A DNA stretch of 17,210 nt from an uncultured Spirochaetaceae bacterium (GCA_938004315.1 CALKWG010000061.1:1-17210); one strand, 5' to 3'. Shown: positions 1 through 8,091, numbered from the stretch's first letter. Numbers and translations are program-made. The notes: generated by a model from the sequence alone, not told the origin.

Positions 1-49
1 GCGACCACCGATATCTACACTCTTTCCCTACACGACGCTCTTCCGATCT
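1..49. other. Illumina TruSeq universal adapter remnant (artefact)
   Basis: The first 49 bases match the 3' part of the Illumina TruSeq universal (P5) adapter, ending in the typical CGCTCTTCCGATCT, with one mismatch at position 12 (T where the adapter has G). Genomic DNA starts at about position 50. This is untrimmed adapter at a contig end, not biology. Any gene call that runs into it, including the stop codon at 28-30, is artificial. Confidence 0.97.
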
Positions 50-621
50 TGCACCGTGCCGGCGCCGCTCTCGTCGCTGAAGCCCGAGAGGCTCGCGTAG
101 CTCGAGCCTAGGGCGTAGCCTATCTCGGCGGCGACCAGGCGGCGCCCCTCCGGCCCGCCGTCCGCGTATAGCTCGACCGAAAGGAAGACGGGCCGTCCTC
201 GTCGGGGCGGCTCGGCGGCCAAGGCCGTGAACGCCCGTACCAGCGGCTCGGTGAGCCAGCCGTCGCCGTGGGTCCGGACGCAGCCGGCTAAGGCCGCGCC
301 GAAGTCGAGCTTGAGCGCGACGCTATAGCGAGACGAGCGACCGAGCGCCGTGCGCGTCGGCCGTATAGAGGCCGGGTCGGCTAGGCAACGCACGAGGTGC
401 AGCTTCGGCGTTAAGAACGCCCGGGGGCCGTCGGGCGTGACGAGGGTGGCCGACATGGGCATGAAGCCGGCGGCTGCCGCGGCGGCTGCCGCTTCGGGGT
501 CGAGCCGATCGCAGATGACGAATTCTTCATCATAGCCGCCCGCGGTCAGGCGTTCGGCCAAGGCCGGCCAATCGCGGCCTTCGTTCGAGATGATCCTGCC
601 GTACGCATCGTAGACGCCCAT
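50..621 (-). CDS. aat: Leucyl/phenylalanyl-tRNA-protein transferase-like protein, C-terminus missing
   Basis: Partial gene, about 190 genuine residues. Family features of the Aat (L/F-transferase) fold are visible: a PKLHLVR stretch near residue 75, RSSRYSVALKLDFGAALAGC around 95-115, GDGWLTEPLV near 119-128, and GSSYASLSGFSDESGAGTVQ at 172-191, which corresponds to the catalytic-core segment of the family. Such enzymes move Leu or Phe from tRNA to N-terminal basic residues and so mark proteins for Clp degradation (N-degron pathway). The ATG at 621 has a GGGGGGAAGGA Shine-Dalgarno region about 7 nt upstream. The frame continues through adapter DNA to a stop at 28-30, and its last six residues (DRKSVV) are encoded by adapter. 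Residues 43-51 form an alanine-rich run. The assignment rests on motif memory, and the branch looks like the divergent plant/spirochaete type rather than the E. coli type. Confidence 0.68.
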
Positions 622-643
622 GCGCGATCCTTCCCCCCTCAGC

Positions 644-673
644 TTGACCCGCTCGCGTCGCGGGGCCTATAGT
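644..673 (+). promoter_or_regulatory. Sigma70-type promoter of the BMP lipoprotein gene
   Basis: TTGACC (644-649), an 18-bp spacer and TATAGT (668-673) give a near-consensus promoter. The predicted start near 680 leaves a leader of about 20 nt that carries the AAGGAGG ribosome site at 688-694, 5 nt before the ATG. The -10 contains the palindrome CTATAG, so the same bases could also serve leftward transcription of the divergent gene. Confidence 0.72.
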
Positions 674-699
674 CGCTCGTACCTTGTAAGGAGGATACC

Positions 700-1803
700 A
701 TGAAACGTATCGTTTTCGCCGCCCTGGCCGTCCTTATGGCCTTGGCGACCCTGTCCTGCGGCGGCAAGCAGGAAGTAGCCGCCCCCCTCAGCGACATCAC
801 CGTCCGGCTCCTCACCGACGCGACCGGCATCGACGACAAGTCGTTCAACGCCGCCGGTTGGCGCGGCATCCTGGCCTACTACGGCGACACCTGGGAGAAC
901 CAGGCTAAGAAGGGCACCTACTATAACTGGGTGACCGCCCAGACCCAGGATATGTACGTCCCGAACCTGAAGCAGGCCTCGGACGAGAAGTACGACCTGA
1001 TCATCGTCACCGGCTTCACCTGGGCCGACGCCTTAGGCGAGGTCGCGCCGCTCTACCCGAACCAGAAGTACCTCATCGTCGACGTGGACTGGCTCTCCGC
1101 CCCGAACGTGATGCAGGCCACCTTCTCCGAGCACGAAGGCTCCTACTTAGTCGGCGTGGCCGCGGCCCTCAAGGCCCAGGCCGAGGGCATCCAGAACCCG
1201 CGCTTCGGCTTCATAGGCGGCGTGCCGGGCCCCGTGATCACCAAGTTCGAGATGGGCTGGGTCCAGGGCATCCTGAGCGTCCTGCCGAACGCCCAGATCG
1301 TGGACTACTACGCCAACGACTGGGGCAAGCCCGACCTGGCCAAGGCCCAGGCTAAGAACTGGTACGACTCCGGCGTCTATGCCATCTTCAGCGCCGCGGG
1401 CGGCACCGGCAACGGCACCATCGCCCAGGCCAAGGAATACCGCCTGCGCGGCCAGAACGTCTGGGCCGTGGGCGTGGACAGCGACCAGTACGAGGACGGC
1501 CTCTACGCCGATAAGATGAGCGCCGTGCTCACCTCCATGATCAAGCGCGTCGAGTCCTCTACCGAGTACGCCCTGCGCGCGGTCAAGGACGGCAAATTCG
1601 AGGGCAAGGTCATCACCTTCGACACCGCCTCCGACGGAGTAGGCTTCTCCACCACCAATCCGGCCCTGACGCCTGACATCGTCGCCAAGGTCAACCAGGT
1701 CCGCCAGGATATCATCGACAAGAAGGTCACCGTCATCCCGACCTACGCCGAGGCCCTGGCCAAGGGCGTCGTGCCCGCCAACCTGCAGGCCAGCGACAAG
1801 TAA
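700..1803 (+). CDS. BMP/PnrA-family substrate-binding lipoprotein (likely nucleoside ABC transporter)
   Basis: 367-residue periplasmic ligand-binding lipoprotein, expected to be anchored in a membrane by acylated Cys20. The signal peptide is MKRIVFAALAVLMALATLSC, and the -3 to -1 residues T-L-S fit the relaxed spirochaetal lipobox. BMP-family hallmarks are DDKSFN at 45-50 (ligand loop), the F-S-E-H-E-G-S-Y-L-V-G-V block, a GFIGGVPGP stretch, AAGGTGNGTIAQAK, and GVDSDQ at 258-263, whose aspartates contact the ribose in PnrA-type proteins. The family (T. pallidum PnrA/TmpC, B. subtilis YufN) mostly binds purine or other nucleosides, although relatives bind riboflavin, so the substrate is inferred. 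It has its own promoter and a very strong Shine-Dalgarno site, and is followed by a hairpin before the ATPase gene. This fits higher expression of the binding protein than of the membrane parts. Confidence 0.92.
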   Translation: MKRIVFAALAVLMALATLSCGGKQEVAAPLSDITVRLLTDATGIDDKSFNAAGWRGILAYYGDTWENQAKKGTYYNWVTAQTQDMYVPNLKQASDEKYDLIIVTGFTWADALGEVAPLYPNQKYLIVDVDWLSAPNVMQATFSEHEGSYLVGVAAALKAQAEGIQNPRFGFIGGVPGPVITKFEMGWVQGILSVLPNAQIVDYYANDWGKPDLAKAQAKNWYDSGVYAIFSAAGGTGNGTIAQAKEYRLRGQNVWAVGVDSDQYEDGLYADKMSAVLTSMIKRVESSTEYALRAVKDGKFEGKVITFDTASDGVGFSTTNPALTPDIVAKVNQVRQDIIDKKVTVIPTYAEALAKGVVPANLQASDK

Positions 1804-1855
1804 GGCCCATGCCGCCGTCGCCGGCGGCTACGATCTTGTACTGAATCCCGTCCTG

Positions 1856-1893
1856 ACGGCCCCCGGGCGCTGGCGAAGCCACCCGGGGGCCGT
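1856..1893 (+). terminator. GC-rich hairpin after the lipoprotein gene (terminator/attenuator)
   Basis: A perfect 12-bp inverted repeat, ACGGCCCCCGGG (1856-1867) and CCCGGGGGCCGT (1882-1893), encloses 14 nt. Those 14 nt can form a further TGGC-GAA-GCCA hairpin. No T-run follows (GCTATACT), so termination may be partial. It sits 52 nt after the lipoprotein stop and just before the ATPase gene. Confidence 0.65.
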
Positions 1894-1907
1894 GCTATAC
1901 TGACGCG
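1894..1907 (+). promoter_or_regulatory. Extended -10 promoter for a leaderless ATPase transcript
   Basis: TGCTATACT (1893-1901 region, hexamer TATACT at 1896-1901) is a good extended -10 element. It ends 6 nt before the ATG at 1908, which places transcription start at or next to the A of the start codon. No Shine-Dalgarno site is present, and no convincing -35 is visible because the terminator arm occupies the spacer. Confidence 0.5.
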
Positions 1908-3470
1908 ATGGAAACGTACGCAGTCGAAATGATCGACGTCACGAAGGCCTTCCCCGGCGTCGTGGCGAACGACCGCGTCAGCCTGGCCGTCCGCGACGGC
2001 GAGGCGCACGCGGTCTTGGGCGAGAACGGCGCCGGCAAGAGCACGCTTATGAGCGTGCTCTACGGCTTGTACGAGGCTGACGCCGGGCGGATACGCATAC
2101 GCGGCGCCGACGCGCGCATCAGGAGCCCGAACGACGCCGTGGCCCTCGGCATAGGCATGGTGTTCCAGCACTTCAAGCTGGTCCGCGACTATACGGTCAC
2201 CGAGAATATCGTCCTGGGCATGGAGCCGCGCACGCGCTTCGGCCACGTGGACATACGGGGCGCCGAGCGCCGCGTCGCCGAGCTATCCGAGCGCTACGGC
2301 CTAGCCGTCGACCCCAAGGCCAAGATCGAGGACTTGAGCGTCGGCGCCCAGCAGCGCGTCGAGATCCTAAAGACCCTCTACCGCGACGCCGACATCCTGA
2401 TCCTGGACGAGCCCAGCGCCGTCCTGACCCCGCAGGAAGTGGACGAGCTCATGGCCGTCATACGCCGCCTCAAAGGCGAGGGTAAGACCGTCATCCTCAT
2501 CACCCATAAGCTGCGCGAGATCAAGGCCGTGGCCGAGCGATGCACGGTGCTGCGGCGCGGGCGCAACGTGGGTACGGTACAGGTCGCCGCTACCGACGAG
2601 TCCGAGCTGGCGGCCCTGATGGTCGGCCGCGCCGTCAACTTTACGGTCGACAAGGGCCCGGCTAAGCCCGGCGAGCCGGTGCTTGAGCTCAAGGGCCTGA
2701 CCGTGAAGGGCTCCCGGGGCCACGAGGCCGTGAAGGAACTGTCGCTCACGGTGCGCGCCGGCGAGATCGTAGGCTTGGCCGGCGTGGACGGCAACGGGCA
2801 GTCGGAGCTCGTACGAGCCCTGGCAGGTATCGACAGGCCCTCCTCCGGCTCGATCATCCTCAAGGGCCGCGACATCACCAAGGCCGGCGTCCGCGAGCGC
2901 ATCGAGGTGGGCCTGGCCCACGTCCCCGAGGACCGCCATAAGCACGGCTTAGTGCTCGGCATGCGCCTGGATGAGAACCTGGCCTTGAAGACTTTCTATA
3001 AGGCGCCCATTTCCAAGCCCGGCGGCGCCCTGAATTTCCGCGTGATGGCCGAGCGGGCCGAGGGCCTTATCGCCCAGTTCGACGTCCGCGCCGGCAAGGG
3101 CCCCGCGTCCAAGGCGGAGGACCTCTCGGGCGGCAACCAGCAGAAGGCCATCATAGCCCGGGAGCTTGACCTGGACCCTGAGCTCCTCGTGGTGGCCCAG
3201 CCCACCCGCGGCCTGGACGTCGGCGCCATCGAGTATATCCATAAGCGCATCGTCGCCGAGCGCGACAAGGGGCGCGCCGTGCTCCTCGTGTCCTTCGAGC
3301 TCGACGAGGTCATGGCCCTCTGCGACCGCATCGCGGTCATCTCGCGCGGGGCTATCATAGGGGAGCTCGACGCGGCCGGCGCCGACGAGCGTTACGTCGG
3401 CGCCATGATGGCCGGCGTCCATCCCGAAGACTATAAGGCGGCCGCCGCCGGGGAGGCCAGCCATGGCTAA
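1908..3470 (+). CDS. Sugar/nucleoside ABC transporter ATP-binding protein (RbsA/YufO type)
   Basis: 520-residue tandem ABC ATPase energising import with the two permeases downstream. The N-terminal half is intact: Walker A GENGAGKST (38-46), signature LSVGAQQ (143-149), Walker B ILILDEPS (163-170). The C-terminal half is degenerate as usual in this family: the Walker A equivalent is GVDGNGQSE (292-300) without lysine, the signature LSGGNQQK (406-413) is kept, and AQPTRGLD (430-437) lacks the catalytic glutamate. One competent and one degenerate site is normal for RbsA, MglA and YufO relatives. The ATG at 1908 has no Shine-Dalgarno site but has a -10-like TATACT 6 nt upstream. The in-frame ATG at 1929 also lacks a ribosome site. 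The 3' end overlaps the first permease by 8 bp, so translation is coupled. Confidence 0.93.
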   Translation: METYAVEMIDVTKAFPGVVANDRVSLAVRDGEAHAVLGENGAGKSTLMSVLYGLYEADAGRIRIRGADARIRSPNDAVALGIGMVFQHFKLVRDYTVTENIVLGMEPRTRFGHVDIRGAERRVAELSERYGLAVDPKAKIEDLSVGAQQRVEILKTLYRDADILILDEPSAVLTPQEVDELMAVIRRLKGEGKTVILITHKLREIKAVAERCTVLRRGRNVGTVQVAATDESELAALMVGRAVNFTVDKGPAKPGEPVLELKGLTVKGSRGHEAVKELSLTVRAGEIVGLAGVDGNGQSELVRALAGIDRPSSGSIILKGRDITKAGVRERIEVGLAHVPEDRHKHGLVLGMRLDENLALKTFYKAPISKPGGALNFRVMAERAEGLIAQFDVRAGKGPASKAEDLSGGNQQKAIIARELDLDPELLVVAQPTRGLDVGAIEYIHKRIVAERDKGRAVLLVSFELDEVMALCDRIAVISRGAIIGELDAAGADERYVGAMMAGVHPEDYKAAAAGEASHG

Positions 3471-4704
3471 GTCGATTAAGAACGCGCCGGGCGCGACGCC
3501 CGGACCGACCCCCGCCGCGCCGGCCGCCGCGAAGCCGTCCGACGGCGCCTTCTTCACGCGCCTCGAGGCCTTCGCCGCCTCGGACTGGCGCATGAGCCTC
3601 CTCGTGGTGGCCCTGGGCTTCCTGGCCGGAACCCTGATCGTGCTGGCCGTGGGGCGCAACCCCGCCAACATGTTCGCCGCCCTCCTGCAGGCCATGACCG
3701 GCTGGGACCTGACCCGCGGCGTGTTCAACGTGCGCTACGTGGGCGAATGGCTAGCCATCAGCACGCCGCTCATCCTGACCGGCCTGTCCATGGGCTTCGC
3801 CGCCCGCGCCGGCCTCTTCAACATCGGCGCCGAGGGCCAGTACGTGGTCGGCCTCACGGTGGCGCAGTTCGCGGCCCTCTTCCTGCCGCAGATCCCGGTC
3901 TTGCACGCCGTCCTCTGCGTGCTCTTCGCGGCGCTCGGCGGCGCCGCCTGGGGAGGGCTCGTCGGCTGGCTCAAGGCGCGCTTCAACGCCAGCGAGGTGG
4001 TGGCCACCATCATGCTCAACTACATCGCCTTCTTCCTGTCGCGCTGGGCGACCATGCGCATCCCGGGCGCCAACACCTTCCGCACGCCCAACCTGCCCCA
4101 GAGCGCGCAGCTGGACGCCGGTTACCTGCAGCGCCTGACCAACGGCTCCAACCTGAACTACGGCTTCTTCATCGCCGTCGCCTGCGTGGTCGCCTACTGG
4201 TGGATCATGGAGCGCACGCGGCTGGGCTTCGCGCTCAGGGCCACCGGCATGAACAAGGACGCCGCCCAGGCCTCGGGCATCAACGCCAAGCGCTCGGCGG
4301 TCACCTCCATGGCCATAGCCGGCGCCTTCGCCGGCCTGGCCGGCGCCGTCGTGGCCCTCGGTTCGTTCAACTACGGCCGCGTGCTCGCGGGCCAGGATAA
4401 CTACGGCTTCACCGGCATAGCGGTGGCCCTCGTCGGCAACTCCACGGGCCTGGGCGTCGGGCTCTCGGGCCTCCTTTTCGGGCTCCTAGCCAGCGGCCAG
4501 CCGCTCATGCAGTCGCGCGGCATACCCAAGGAGATCACGCTCATCATCTCGGGCCTGGTCGTCGTGTTCGTATCGCTGCGCGCCGGCCTCCGGGTCATCT
4601 TAGCCTGGAAGCGGCGCGAGCAGCTCGTAGCCCGGGTCGCCGCCGCGCCGGGAGGCTCCGGCTCGCCGGAAGACGCCGCCGCGTCGGACGCGGGGGAGGA
4701 ATAA
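3463..4704 (+). CDS. ABC transporter permease, BPD_transp_2 family (YufP type)
   Basis: 413-residue inner-membrane permease. Residues 1-35 are a Pro/Ala-rich cytoplasmic leader, then about eight to ten hydrophobic segments follow, starting at WRMSLLVVALGFLAGTLIVL. The FAARAGLFNIGAEGQYVVG stretch, with its N-I-G-A-E-G-Q core, is the family hallmark of the first permease of BMP-type nucleoside systems, and ASEVVATIMLNYIAFFL is also typical. The last ~35 residues form an Arg- and then Asp/Glu/Ala-rich tail. A GGGGAGG ribosome site lies inside the end of the ATPase gene, and the ATG overlaps that gene's stop by 8 bp. The partner permease begins 3 nt downstream. Likely substrate is nucleosides, by analogy with YufNOPQ/NupNOPQ, and this is not proven by sequence. 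Confidence 0.92.
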   Translation: MAKSIKNAPGATPGPTPAAPAAAKPSDGAFFTRLEAFAASDWRMSLLVVALGFLAGTLIVLAVGRNPANMFAALLQAMTGWDLTRGVFNVRYVGEWLAISTPLILTGLSMGFAARAGLFNIGAEGQYVVGLTVAQFAALFLPQIPVLHAVLCVLFAALGGAAWGGLVGWLKARFNASEVVATIMLNYIAFFLSRWATMRIPGANTFRTPNLPQSAQLDAGYLQRLTNGSNLNYGFFIAVACVVAYWWIMERTRLGFALRATGMNKDAAQASGINAKRSAVTSMAIAGAFAGLAGAVVALGSFNYGRVLAGQDNYGFTGIAVALVGNSTGLGVGLSGLLFGLLASGQPLMQSRGIPKEITLIISGLVVVFVSLRAGLRVILAWKRREQLVARVAAAPGGSGSPEDAAASDAGEE

Positions 4705-4707
4705 TCG

Positions 4708-5613
4708 ATGCGTGACTTTATATTAATCTTGCCTTCCGTCCTCATGATGGCGGCTCCCATACTCATCGCCGCCATGGGCGGCCTCGTGTCCGAGCGCTCG
4801 GGCGTCTCGAATATCGCGCTCGAGGGCCTCATGGGCATCGGCGCCTTTACCGCGGCGACCGCCCATTACTTCATGGAGGCGGGCGCGGGGCCGGCCTCGG
4901 TGTGGCTGGCCCTGGCCTTCGGCCTCTTGGCGGGCATGGCCGTGTCGCTCATACACGCCTTCGCCTCGGTCAGCCTCGGCGCCGACCAGGTTATCTCGGG
5001 CACGGGCATCAACCTCCTGGCCATAGGCGTGCCGGTATTCCTATCGCAGATCATCTTCCGCATGGAGCGTACCCAGCCCTTCCGCATCGGCATGATGCCC
5101 GGCCCCGGCGGCGTCTACCCGACGGCCTACGTCGCCCTCGTCGTCGTCCTCCTCACCTGGTACGTCCTCTACAAGCGCCCCCTGGGCCTTAGGCTCCGGG
5201 CTTGCGGCGAGCATCCGCAGGCGGCGGCCGGCGCCGGTATAGACGTGAGGGCGATGCGCTACGGCGCGGTCCTGGCCTCAGGCGCCCTAGCCGGCCTGGC
5301 CGGCGCTTGCCTGGTCCTTACGCAGACCATCCAGTACACGCAGAACACCATCAACGGCGCCGGCTTCATAGCCTTAGCCGCCGTGTCGTTCGGTCGCTGG
5401 CTGCCCAAGGGCGTGACCGGCGCCTCGCTACTCTTTGGCGGCGCGGTCGCGCTGGCCATCTACATGGTTAACGTGGAGGCGTTGCGGCGCTTGCCGCCCG
5501 AGTTCTTCAGCGTACTGCCCTACCTGATAACCCTCGTTACCCTCGTGGCCTTCTCGGGCAAGGACTGGGCGCCCCAGGCGATAGGCAAGGCCTTCGACAA
5601 GGGTAGGAGCTAG
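4708..5613 (+). CDS. ABC transporter permease, BPD_transp_2 family (YufQ type)
   Basis: 301-residue second permease of the same importer. The hallmark stretch SERSGVSNIALEGLMGIGAF occurs near residues 28-47, and at least seven further hydrophobic segments follow. The shorter length compared with the first permease is normal for this pair. A GGGGGAGGA ribosome site within the last codons of the upstream gene serves the ATG three bases after its stop. The nitroreductase gene starts only 2 nt after this stop, so one polycistronic message is expected. Confidence 0.92.
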   Translation: MRDFILILPSVLMMAAPILIAAMGGLVSERSGVSNIALEGLMGIGAFTAATAHYFMEAGAGPASVWLALAFGLLAGMAVSLIHAFASVSLGADQVISGTGINLLAIGVPVFLSQIIFRMERTQPFRIGMMPGPGGVYPTAYVALVVVLLTWYVLYKRPLGLRLRACGEHPQAAAGAGIDVRAMRYGAVLASGALAGLAGACLVLTQTIQYTQNTINGAGFIALAAVSFGRWLPKGVTGASLLFGGAVALAIYMVNVEALRRLPPEFFSVLPYLITLVTLVAFSGKDWAPQAIGKAFDKGRS

Positions 5614-5615
5614 CG

Positions 5616-6242
5616 GTGGAGCTACGCGATGCGATCGAGGCCCGCTGGGCCTGCAAGCTCTACGACGCCGCGGCCCCGCTCACGCGCGACGACGAGGACG
5701 CCATCCTGGAGGCCGGTCGCCTTACGCCCACGTCCTTCGGCCTGGAGCATTGGCGCTTCGTCTCCGTCCGCGACGAGGCCCTGAAGATGAAGCTCTTCGG
5801 CGCCTGCTTCATGCAGGAGGGCGTGCGCACGGCGCCGCTCACGGTAATCATGCTGGTCAGGACAGCCCGCTTCTATGCGCCTGACTCAGACTTCGTGAAG
5901 GCGCGGGCCGCCCGTTTTCCCGGCGGCCACCCGGTCTTCGTAGACGATTACCGCGGCTACTACGAGTTCCTATCGTCCCGCGGCGAGCTCGAGTACTGGG
6001 CCCGCTCCCAGGCCTACCTGGCCTGCGCCGCGATGATGTACGCGGCGGCCGACCGCGGCTACGCCTCCTGCGCCATCGAGGGCTACGACGAGGCCAAGGT
6101 CATGGACGCCCTTTCCGACCACCTGGCGGGCTTCGACCGCGCGGACTGGCGGGTCGGCATACTTTGCACTTTCGGTCGGCCCGGCGAGCCGCGCCGCGAG
6201 CGTATCCGCGAGCCGCTCGAGGAGCTCGTCACCAGGATATAA
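5616..6242 (+). CDS. NfsB-like nitroreductase family NAD(P)H oxidoreductase
   Basis: 208-residue FMN flavoprotein of the nitroreductase fold. The N-terminal ARWACKLYD segment (R10, K14) matches the FMN-phosphate region of NfsB (R-x-x-x-K), with the usual Ser replaced by Ala12. TPTSFGLEHWRF (residues 37-48) aligns with the SPSSTNSQPWHF region, and ASCAIEGYDEAKVMDAL matches the C-terminal A-x-P-I-E-G-F-D block. The family reduces nitroaromatics, quinones or flavins, and the physiological substrate cannot be read from sequence. GTG is chosen as start because it lies 2 nt after the permease stop and has GGTAGGAG 8 nt upstream. The next gene starts 39 nt downstream. Confidence 0.88.
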   Translation: MELRDAIEARWACKLYDAAAPLTRDDEDAILEAGRLTPTSFGLEHWRFVSVRDEALKMKLFGACFMQEGVRTAPLTVIMLVRTARFYAPDSDFVKARAARFPGGHPVFVDDYRGYYEFLSSRGELEYWARSQAYLACAAMMYAAADRGYASCAIEGYDEAKVMDALSDHLAGFDRADWRVGILCTFGRPGEPRRERIREPLEELVTRI

Positions 6243-6281
6243 GCGGGCCATGACCGGTGCCCAGGGCGGCGAGGAGGCGAT

Positions 6282-6842
6282 ATGGACCTGATCGGCAGCT
6301 TCTTAGGCGGGCGCCTCGTCGTCGCCGTGGGCGATATATGCGATTTCCAAGGCGACGCGATCGTGAACGCGGCCAACTCGGCCCTGGCCGGCGGCGGCGG
6401 CGTGGACGGCGCGATACACCGCGCGGCCGGCCCGGAATTGGCGGCGGACTGCAAGGCCTTGCGTGACGGGCCCCTGGCGGACGGCCTGCCCGCCGGCCGC
6501 GCGGTCGCCACGACGGCCGGCCGGCTGAAACTCAAGGCCGTTATCCATGCCGTAGGCCCGATCTGGCGCGGCGGCTCGGCCGACGAGGAGCGCCTGCTCT
6601 ACGAGGCCTACCGCTCCGCCCTCGCCCTGGCCGAGAAAGAAGGCTGGGAGAGGGTCGCCTTCCCGGCCATATCCACCGGCGTATACGGCTTCCCTAAGGA
6701 ACGAGCGGCCGAGCTGTCCTATAAGGCCGTCAGGGAGCATTGCGAGGCGGCGGCGCTGCCCCGCGAGCTCTACTTCGTCTTCTTCTCGGCGGCCGACGGC
6801 GAGCTCTTCAGGGGCTACGCCGCCGGCCGGGAAAGCTCCTAG
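6282..6842 (+). CDS. Macrodomain protein, O-acetyl-ADP-ribose deacetylase type (YmdB/MacroD-like)
   Basis: 186-residue stand-alone macrodomain that binds ADP-ribose and likely hydrolyses O-acetyl-ADP-ribose or ADP-ribosyl esters. Visible motifs are GDI (17-19, adenine contact region), DAIVNAANSAL (25-35), GGGGVDGAIHRAAGP (37-51) with Asp42 and Asn32 at the positions used for catalysis in YmdB/MacroD enzymes, AVIHAVGPIW, and the phosphate loop AISTGVYGFP (129-138). This pattern is MacroD-type, not the DarG type found in toxin-antitoxin pairs, and no DarT neighbour is present. GAGGAGG lies about 6 nt before the ATG. The downstream glycosylase gene starts 4 nt after the stop, so the two are surely cotranscribed. 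Confidence 0.9.
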   Translation: MDLIGSFLGGRLVVAVGDICDFQGDAIVNAANSALAGGGGVDGAIHRAAGPELAADCKALRDGPLADGLPAGRAVATTAGRLKLKAVIHAVGPIWRGGSADEERLLYEAYRSALALAEKEGWERVAFPAISTGVYGFPKERAAELSYKAVREHCEAAALPRELYFVFFSAADGELFRGYAAGRESS

Positions 6843-6846
6843 CGGC

Positions 6847-8076
6847 ATGCTCGAGCTCGGCGCGCGCGAGGCCGCGGAGCTCGCCTTCGGCGCCTCCTTC
6901 GATGTACCGGAGCCCCCGGGCGGAGCCGCCGCTTCCGATACCTCCTCCGCGGCCCGGGCCGCGGCCGCGCTCCGACGTATCGGCCACGTCCAGATCGACA
7001 CCATCTCGGTGGTCGAGCGCGCCCACCACCACGTCCTATGGTCCCGCGACCGCTCGTACCGGCCCCCGGCGCTCGACGCGCTGCAGCTTTCGCAGCCCAG
7101 GCGCGCCTTCGAGTACTGGGCCCACGCCGCCGCCTACCTCCCTATAGAGGACTATCGTTACTGCCTACCGCGGATGCGGCGGGTCGAGGCCTCGGGTCAC
7201 GAATGGTTCCCCCACGACCGGCGCATCGTAGAGGCGGTCATCGACAGGCTACGGGCCGAAGGGCCGCTACGCTCCCAGGATTTTGAAAGCGAAGGTAAAC
7301 GCGGCCCCTGGTGGGACTGGAAACCCGCCAAGGCGGCGCTGGAGTACCTCTTCCATGCGGGTACGCTGATCGTGCTCTGGCGACCCGGCTTCCAGAAGCT
7401 CTACGACTTGGCCGAACGCGGCTTGCCGCCCGGCCTGGACCTTCGCTACCCCGACGAAGAAGAGATGGCAGATTATTACCTGGGCCTCGCGGCCGCCGGG
7501 TACGGCGTCTTCTCGCGCTCCGACCTAGCCTATATGAGGAAGGACGCCGTCGGCGGCGTCGACGCCGCGATCGAGCGCGCGGTCGAGGGCGGGACTTTGG
7601 TTCCGGTCGTCGTGAGGCCGGAGGGCGCCGAGGGCCGCCCCTGGAAAGGCTGGGCGGCGCCACGCTATCTGGAGGCAGCGGGGAAGACGGTCCGCCGGGG
7701 GGCGGATGCCCGCCCCATGCGCATACTCTCGCCCTTCGATAACGCTATCATCGACAGGAAGCGCGCCAAGCGCGTCTTCGGCTTGGACTATACGATCGAA
7801 TGCTACGTTCCCGCCGCCAAGCGGCGCTTCGGCTACTTCGCGCTGCCGATTTTCTATGGCTCGACGCCCGTCGGCCTTATCGACTGCAAGGCCGATCGCA
7901 AGGCCAAGGCGCTTCGGGCTCTTCGCTGCGAGCTGCTCGGCCGGACCTGGGCCGGGCCGGCGATGACGGCCGTTCAGGACGGCGCCGCGACGGACTGCGG
8001 GCTCTACGAAAGCCTCTATGACGAGCTCCTCGCCTACGCCGCCTTCAACGGCTGCGAGTCGCTACGCTGGGATTGA
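6847..8076 (+). CDS. ycaQ: YcaQ/AlkX-family DNA glycosylase (winged-helix HTH_42)
   Basis: 409 residues, the usual length of E. coli YcaQ (AlkX). These monofunctional glycosylases excise bulky alkylated bases and unhook interstrand crosslinks. The catalytic Q-x-D motif is present as QID at 49-51 in HVQIDTISVVERAHHHVLWSR, the form of the YcaQ branch (the AlkZ branch has Q-x-Q). Other family blocks are EYWAHAAAYLPIEDYRYCLP, an aromatic WWDWKP segment, LSPFDNAIIDRKRAKRVFGL, and ECYVPAAKRRFGYFALPI in the C-terminal part. The ATG lies 4 nt after the macrodomain stop with only a weak GGGAAAG site, so it likely depends on translational coupling. It is the last gene of the long rightward operon. Confidence 0.88.
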   Translation: MLELGAREAAELAFGASFDVPEPPGGAAASDTSSAARAAAALRRIGHVQIDTISVVERAHHHVLWSRDRSYRPPALDALQLSQPRRAFEYWAHAAAYLPIEDYRYCLPRMRRVEASGHEWFPHDRRIVEAVIDRLRAEGPLRSQDFESEGKRGPWWDWKPAKAALEYLFHAGTLIVLWRPGFQKLYDLAERGLPPGLDLRYPDEEEMADYYLGLAAAGYGVFSRSDLAYMRKDAVGGVDAAIERAVEGGTLVPVVVRPEGAEGRPWKGWAAPRYLEAAGKTVRRGADARPMRILSPFDNAIIDRKRAKRVFGLDYTIECYVPAAKRRFGYFALPIFYGSTPVGLIDCKADRKAKALRALRCELLGRTWAGPAMTAVQDGAATDCGLYESLYDELLAYAAFNGCESLRWD

Positions 8077-8091
8077 CGGCCTGCGCCTTCC

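Noticed and set aside
28..49. C-terminal residues DRKSVV and stop codon of the Aat-like protein
   Set aside because: Encoded by the sequencing adapter, not by the genome.
470..500. GC-rich triplet run in the Aat-like gene (alanine stretch)
   Set aside because: Mixed alanine codons, not a perfect tandem repeat. Ordinary in GC-rich coding DNA.
1743..2246. 167-codon open frame on the minus strand over the lipoprotein/ATPase junction
   Set aside because: Antisense to intact genes and crosses the terminator hairpin.
2949..3728. 259-codon open frame on the minus strand
   Set aside because: Antisense to the well-supported ATPase and permease genes. GC-rich DNA leaves long open frames, and no family motif or ribosome site is present.
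6282..8076. DarTG-like toxin-antitoxin system around the macrodomain
   Set aside because: The macrodomain has the MacroD/YmdB signature and no DarT-type ADP-ribosyltransferase is adjacent.
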